DNA from: Aquatica leii
Taxonomy: Eukaryota; Arthropoda; Insecta; Coleoptera; Lampyridae
DNA: 64,000 bases
Reading direction: 5' to 3'
Assembly (NCBI GenBank): GCA_035610365.1
Contig: CM069439.1
Location: 3,906,001 to 3,970,000 of the forward strand
Shown: piece by piece, positions 58,798 to 64,000 of the stretch
How the letters are laid out: every line of letters begins with the position of its first letter
Position numbering within the stretch: position 1 is the stretch's first letter
The notes under the pieces: generated by a model
What the model saw: the letters and a program-made list of their open reading frames with translations, nothing else
What the model was told of the DNA's origin: nothing
Databases searched by the model: none
Translations under genes and position numbers: made by a program

Positions 58798-59930
58798 AAT
58801 TTGAACAACATTCCCAAGTCAAATCTATTTACGGAAAATCTTCCAAGGCGTGGGTGGATGAAGGCGTTTCTACGGCGGCATCCTAAAGTGTCTTTGAAAA
58901 TATCCAAGACAATCACGGCTACTAGTGCCAATATTTCCAAAGCAGATACAAAGAAAAATCGAATCGTATTGTGTCCAAAAAATAAGAAAGTTTTATTCTC
59001 TAAAAGCGCTAACAATTTTTATTTGATAGAACATAATTTCAAGAAGAATTTGACACATATTTACTATTGCAGCTTTTACTTACACCACCTATGCTCATAT
59101 ATACTCAATCACGACTAAAATCTGCCATTCTGTTCATCTGACCTACTAAGTTTCTCAATTGTCTACTGAACTTGAAATAATATTAGTTGCAATTAACCCT
59201 AACGCTATCAATATTATGTAACCGGTAAAAATTGCTGCTTTTAATCTCTTTCAGAATGGTTGGAAGTCAAAGATTGTCGAATTTCAACGATCAAATCTTG
59301 ACAAAATTCTTACAAAAGAAATTTGCACTTATTCTAAAAGATAAAATTAAAAAAATTAAAACACTAAGAATGGTTTTAAAGCTAGTAGATTGTATCCATA
59401 GAATTCTTCAGCGATTGAATTTGAAAAATGTGTAGAAAAAAAGGTTTTGAGACATTGATAAATAAAAATATCAATTACTTGCTTCTATTTTAGATTTAGC
59501 CTTATTAAAGAATTTCAGTTTCAAAAGACACTGTATTAAGAAAATCTAAACATTTTACAAACAGAAGATTTAAATAACAATAAAAGCATTAAATTCACTT
59601 AAGCAGGATATTCTGCAAACTAAAGATTTATTAAATAACGGCGATGAAATGCATCAGACTAAAAATACACAGAATTCAGCTAATGAAAATGTCACTCAAA
59701 CTGAACATTTGAATAAAGATTTTTTTTACATAGAAAATAATGATCTAAGATCATTATCAATAGAATGTAAGGTTCCTTCATACATGTTTCACCTTAAACA
59801 TTAACAAACGTTTTTCCCACCATTTGTGTTTACTTCTTCTACAAGAAAAAAAAACAGAAGCAGTAAAGGAAGCAGGAAAACCAACAGAAAAAAACAGTAG
59901 TAACAAGCTCTTTCTGTTTTATTTTGTAGC
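58797..59930 (+). pseudogene. jerky/pogo-like transposase relic (CENP-B type HTH, DDE_1)
   Basis: Plus strand. 58820-58960: NLPRRGWMKAFLRRHPKVSL and KISKTITATSANISKADTKK, the CENP-B/Tc5-type DNA-binding half (GW...F..RHP..S.). A deletion joins it to NRIVLCPKNKKVLFSKSANN and FYLIEHNFKKNLTHIYYCSF: the DET-motif with the first catalytic Asp (normally just before 'LCPK') is lost. 59255-59440, in alternating frames: NGWKSKIVEF, LDKILTKEICTYSK, then NGFKASRLYP and IEFEKC, as at the end of DDE_1 transposases. 59640-59920: remnants of the tail (ENNDLRSLSIE, TFFPPFVFTSSTRKKN). Several indels. Confidence 0.8.
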
Positions 59931-60194
59931 AGTTATTTATTAATGCACTTAATATCCATATATAATAATGCAAAATTAGACTGAGCTTGCATGTCTATTG
60001 CTACATTATACGAACTGTGTTATCTCATCTACAGTGGTATATCTCAACTATTTATTTGTCATACAACTCATTCCCCTTTTTTCCAAACAAAATAATAGTC
60101 CTTAAATTTTGAAGGTATTTTCCCATCTTTACCATCACGATTATAGACAGTTTCTGTTACTAGTTTGCGATCGCTTTGATTGTTACGGAATTCA

Positions 60195-60334
60195 CTATTT
60201 CACATGTTTGAAATCGGCGATCACTTTATTGGAATTCACGATGACTTTGTTTGGTCTCGAGTTTAATATCACTTGTTTGAAATCAGCCATGATTTGTTTG
60301 GAGTTCACGATCGCAGGATATACCATTCTTGGTT
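60195..60334. repeat. two copies of a 69-base tandem repeat
   Basis: The segment atttcacatgtttgaaatcg (from 60197) recurs as atatcacttgtttgaaatca (from 60266), and caattcacgat-type text follows each. Since 69 is a multiple of 3, both frames stay in register: on the minus strand it encodes a 23-residue repeat with the core SNKVIADFK / SKQIMADFK. Confidence 0.8.
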
Positions 60335-60429
60335 GTTTCAGTAAAAACTTTTCAATTTGGACCTGCACGACCATTAACATTTTTTTTCAGTAGTTATGTT
60401 CTCTGACGGTTCTATATTTTCTTCATTTC

Positions 60430-61220
60430 TTTCCTCCCTATATGGTTTCAACTTAACTCGATTTCTCTGAAAAAGCAGTTAACAACATATGACTTGTCTA
60501 ATAATTGTCTATCTACCGTTGCGGGAGTCTAAGTTTTAGATATGTTGGGTTTTAGTTGTATTTGTATTTTTTCTCCTGCATAGAGGTTTTGTAAGGTCTT
60601 TTTATTGTTGTCATAATAATATTTGCTTTGTTGGTGTTTTTTTTTAATTGTTTCTGTAATTTCTTTTATTGGTTCTGGTATTAGATTTAGTGAAGGTATA
60701 CCATGTGTGGTCTATCTAATCATTTCGCTAATGTAAAAGCATTCACCACTTCTTTTGTTTTGTCACTTTTTTTGATGAGATTCTTGACTATTTTAACTGT
60801 TACATGTTTAAAGTTAAATATTTTAAAAAGTTTTTCCATCTGTTGGTTACCAGAATGTGTACCTTAATCTAAAATTTTCACATCTCCTGAAAGACTTTTT
60901 CAGGCTATGTATAACTGCATTCGGAGTTAGATTTTTTAGAAAAGTAATCTGAGTAGTGACTAACTAATACAAGCATTTTATCGTTGTATTGCTTCTAATA
61001 TACAAAACATATATCCATTGATAGTATTTGCCATGGATAATTAGGAATAGAACTTAAAATCATCAGTAGTTTTTGTTGAATGGTGGTATGTTTTAAACAT
61101 ACTCGGCAATTTCGAATTATTTTCGTAATTCCGACATTCTGGGCCAGAAAACATTCTGTTTTGCTAACTTAAGGGTATTTTCAATTCCGTTATGCTTAAC
61201 GTGAAATTTATCTATGAACG
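60430..61220 (-). pseudogene. gypsy integrase remnants
   Basis: KFHVKHNGIENTLKLAKQNV with FWP gives the HxxxH half of the zinc domain; the CxxC half is decayed (EIAEYV*NI). VLVSHYSDYF shows the region around the first catalytic Asp (normally VDYYS; Asp is Ser here). Distally NRVKLKPY (60468-60434) ends the chromodomain-like or GPY-type tail. Intervening text has stops. Confidence 0.7.
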
Positions 61221-61559
61221 TTTTCCTCAATATAAACGGTATTAAGATTTTGTCCGATTTGGTAATAAAGGCACACTGTAATGAAGTTCATGTTTATATT
61301 TGTTATAAATTTTAATAATCAAGTAAATCCTTAATGTGTCTTGGTCATCCATAATTAATCATATGAATTAATGTTTGCAATGATTGGTCCTTTTAGGTTT
61401 CCGTTCTAATAGAATCTAGGCTTTCATCAGTAATCATAAGTTCTTTTATTGTATTGATTGTAGCAATACCTTTAAAAAAAAATTTTCTTTACCCTCACTT
61501 CCGTCTTCCGCATTTGCTCGAGAAAGTATATCTGCAAGTATATTTTCTTTTTCTGGAAC

Positions 61560-61940
61560 ATATTGTAGTTTAAAATTGTATTTTTGTAATCGCATTATCA
61601 TGGCTTGTAATAATCACACTTGGATTTCCAACCATATATTCATTGAATCTGGTACATGCAAATAGAATTCCTAATAATCATTTCTTTATGATTGCGTAGT
61701 TTTGTTCAAGTCTATTAAGTACTATAGAAGCGTATAATATAATTGTTTTTTCTTGGTAAACCTAGACCTTCTAAACTTGTATCACATTCCAGCGTAACTG
61801 ATTCATTTGACTTATACTACGCTAAAGTTTTGTCACAAATATCATCTCTTAGTTTGGTAAATTTTTCCTGTTCTGGTTGTCCCATTTTCAGATTAAATCA
61901 TTTCGTAGTAATCTTCGTACACAAGCTGTTTACGTATTAA
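61560..61940 (-). pseudogene. gypsy RNase H fragment
   Basis: VTLECDTSLEGLGLPRKNNY keeps the first catalytic Asp. In the next frame come YASIVLNRLEQNYAIIKK, a stop, then LLGILFACTRFNEYMVG, matching the gypsy RNase H pattern 'YASR.L...E.NYA.IEKE.LAI.FA..RF..Y..G'; the Glu of IEKE is replaced by a stop. TSHDN further left is the last Asp-containing region (TDHK position). Confidence 0.82.
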
Positions 61941-62073
61941 GATTTTTTTATATTTTGGCATAAGTAAGTCACCTTATCTAAGAATGTGCGTAGGTTTTGC
62001 TTATTAGTTAGAACTGACATGCGTTTAATTGCTGTAATTTTTTTTATATCTGGTTTAAGAGGTCAGTATATGC

Positions 62074-62370
62074 TCATAAAACTTTACCTCTTTCTGACAT
62101 AAATTTATTTTTAGTTACATTTTTATTGTGATCTAATAATGCTTCATTAATTATATCTTTACATCCATAGATCAATATATTATCTGCCATAACATCCATA
62201 CCATGTAATCCTGTAAGAATTGGTACATTTTTATAGCAAAAAGTTCTGATGCTGCAATTACACCAAATAGCAATCTTAACCATGTATATCTACCGTATGG
62301 TGTCCATAATCTAGTTACTTTTCTACTTTTTTTTGGTAATTTCAAATATCAAAACCCTTTTTTTGTATTC
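62074..62370 (-). pseudogene. gypsy reverse transcriptase fragment
   Basis: TVNTKKGF, KLPKKSRKVTRLWTPYGRYT then WLRLLFGV, the RT block with the TPYGR motif. In another frame (open at 62283-62074) KNVPILTGLHGMDVMADNIL followed by IYG: the catalytic box VMADD reads VMADN, so the second Asp is Asn. The preceding palm Asp (usually DAKKGFW) reads NTKKGF, also lost. Confidence 0.85.
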
Positions 62371-62689
62371 ACTGTTATGAAAGTTAATTAAAATTTTTCT
62401 AGGAGGTTGTATGAAACGTTTAACTTTACTAACCGTTGTCCTTGAAAAATATTATAACCATCTTGTGAGTTAAGATTAATTGATATCTTTTTACAATATT
62501 TAATCAATCCCAAGAATCTGCAAGCGTTTGCCAAGAGCAGTGGTCCATTTTGTACGTGAACTACTTGAAACAGTATCTCATATTTTTTATTTTTATAATT
62601 AGATGGAATACGAATTTCTCTATTTACCGGTATAAGTGCTCCTCCAAATCCTTTTAATCTATATCTAGATTGTGTTAGTTATTTATGCC

Positions 62690-63100
62690 CTATTAGACAT
62701 ATCGAATCAATTGTGTCTAGTTCACATTCAACTTTCTTCCACGATCCATCGAATTGTAAAATCTGCTATTTCTCGAGTTTTTTTCAAAATCTATTTCTGT
62801 CGTTGTAGAATACTCTTTCATTACTTTAATTTTTTTTTAATTTCTTAAAACTACATTTTTCATAATGATCGTTTATTTTGCAGAACGTACATATTGCGTT
62901 ACTTGCTGGAAATGTATCTTTTTAAAAGTATGGTTTTTTTACAGAACTTGCACTTACAAAGAATTTTTTTTGTATTTTTGTATTAGTATAATAACCATCG
63001 TTCATATCTCCTATTTCAACCTGCAGAGATAACGGAGACGTTTGTGCTTGCATTTGTTGTAACTGTGTGTTTAGCATTTGCATGTTTTGCATTTACAGAG
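62690..63100 (-). pseudogene. gypsy Gag C-terminus and protease
   Basis: A Gln/Met-rich segment (MQNMQMLNTQLQQMQAQTSP followed by LSLQVEIGD) leads to an incomplete knuckle CTFCKINDHYEKC with CCHC spacing. Farther left is the protease start LQFDGSWKKVECELDTID; the usual DTGA reads DTID. Then SRYRLKGFGGALIPVNREIR, ILFQVVHVQNGPLLLANACR and FLGLIKYC, as in gypsy retropepsins before RT. Confidence 0.75.
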
Positions 63101-63214
63101 CTAAAAACTCTTCAAGACTATCCAGTTTGATAAAGAAAAAGTTTCACAAAACTGACCTTAATTGTCGCATTGCTGCTCAAACTACCCCTGCTTGTGGTTG
63201 CACCTACAGTGTGC

Positions 63215-64000
63215 ACCTTTTATGCATTTAACCCGTAACACATACATCGCACACTTCTGAGATCATAGTTTTTTTGTTGGTATTACTTATTTTTCTTGTA
63301 GCTTGTTGGTTGATTTCGTTATAAATGATTTTTTAGCTTGATTGCAACTGTTTGATGATTAACGCACTTAATTTTTATGTTTTACAGAAGCACACGGTGA
63401 TTGCAACTGCCACAACAATCTCAGATAAGATCTTCATTTTACCTAAAAGATCTAAATACTACAATACACTAATTTAAAAAAAAACAACCCAATGTTGTTT
63501 TCGCCAACACAGCTCTAATACGTAAAAATATATAATTAATTCTAGCGTTTATTGTGCTAAAATAATACTATAAAAGATTTTTTTAATTTTTTTAGAGTGT
63601 TGTGTTAACTATAAACTTAGAAACAATGTTTAATCAAAATTCATAATCACACAGCCTTTTTGTAAAAACATCAACGTAAAAACACCTCAAAAATATTTCA
63701 TAAGATTAAAAAAATCCAGATTAAGTATTTTCAATTTACCATAGACTTTACAAACATTAATTTTCGTATACTACTCAAAATCACTATTAATTTTGAATTA
63801 TTTTCCGCTATACATTTTCAAGTTAAGTTTTGTTGATTGATAAAGTCGTTCGGAGCAAAATTCGAAAACAGCAAATGTTTTTTTGTTGTTTTATTCATCT
63901 CCTATATCGCATATTAAATCATTCGTAAATTAATTTAGCGTTTAATTTATACCATAATCGAATTTAATTTAGCTATAAAATATTGATTAATACATCTTTT
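63215..64000. other. terminal interval without recognisable genes
   Basis: AT-rich except 63160-63240. Possibly the LTR of the gypsy relic, but nothing confirms this. Confidence 0.4.

Larger units (their letters stand above)
60150..63210 (-). mobile_element. Ty3/gypsy retrotransposon internal region, strongly decayed
   Basis: On the minus strand, from right to left, all domains appear in order: Gag C-terminus with zinc knuckle (CTFCKINDHYEKC, about 62905-62867), protease (VECELDTIDSICLIGHK), RT (about 62360-62080), RNase H (about 61800-61600), integrase with its HxxxH zinc half (about 61215-61130) and the short C-terminal motif NRVKLKPY (about 60468-60434). Stops occur every 20-40 codons. 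No LTR pair was recognised; GC-richer text at 63160-63240 may be LTR or leader. Confidence 0.87.

Noticed and set aside
1..64000. tRNA, rRNA, prokaryotic operons, phage or defence systems
   Set aside because: Scanned by eye for cloverleaf boxes, conserved rRNA text and ribosome binding sites before clustered genes; none found, and codon text, BEL/Pao, PLE and Transib elements point to an animal nuclear genome.

Overview
The window reads as a stretch of AT-rich animal (arthropod, most likely insect) nuclear DNA that works as a transposon graveyard. No host gene, tRNA, rRNA, CRISPR array or prokaryotic operon was found. The evidence for an insect is the combination of families present: a BEL/Pao LTR retrotransposon, Ty3/gypsy relics, a LINE whose first ORF resembles DUF4780, GIY-YIG Penelope-like elements (PLEs), several piggyBac relics, mariner-like elements with the DUF4817-type N-terminus, a Transib-like (RAG1-type) fragment, hAT and jerky/pogo relics. 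Every coding region I recognise belongs to a mobile element, and all are broken. The assignments come from motif recognition by eye, not from database searches.

Layout. 1-4.2 kb: a left-truncated BEL/Pao element on the minus strand, with a probable primer binding site and the start of its 5' LTR. 4.2-6.2 kb: a decayed piggyBac and two tandem hairpins. 7.6-10.3 kb: two mariner-like relics on opposite strands. 11.7-15.2 kb: short repeat-rich patches that look like hAT ends, plus a weak RTE-like LINE scrap. 16.5-17.2 kb: a Ty3/gypsy protease-to-RT piece. 18.7-20.4 kb: two PLE fragments arranged head to head. 20.5-22.1 kb: a Tc1-like relic followed by a cleanly bounded 346-bp MITE. 22.6-23.4 kb: another mariner-like relic. 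25.0 kb: an isolated hammerhead-like core. 25.4-28.1 kb: a hAT element split by a piggyBac, then a third copy of the PLE 3' segment. 31.7-37.6 kb: a piggyBac relic whose 3' end is interrupted by a complete-length LINE with a 14-bp target-site duplication. 41.3-44.4 kb: the best preserved element, a PLE with one internal stop and two direct terminal repeats. 46.2-47.6 kb: an unclassified DDE-like transposon protein in pieces. 47.9-48.5 kb: a mariner-like 3' part. 52.1-53.2 kb: a 5'-truncated PLE bounded by inverted repeats. 53.5-54.1 kb: a Transib-like fragment. 58.0-59.9 kb: a 270-bp duplication running into a jerky/pogo relic. 60.1-63.2 kb: a whole Ty3/gypsy internal region, heavily decayed.

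The intervals between these (notably 5.9-7.6, 12.7-14.7, 17.2-18.7, 23.4-24.9, 28.2-31.7, 37.8-41.2, 48.5-52.1 and 54.1-58.0 kb) are A/T-rich and hold nothing I can support. The elements do not cooperate as a pathway. Their interest is in nesting order, insertion signatures (TSDs, inverted and direct PLE terminal repeats, hammerhead-like cores) and the way each was inactivated. I did not find evidence for a previously undescribed functional system.
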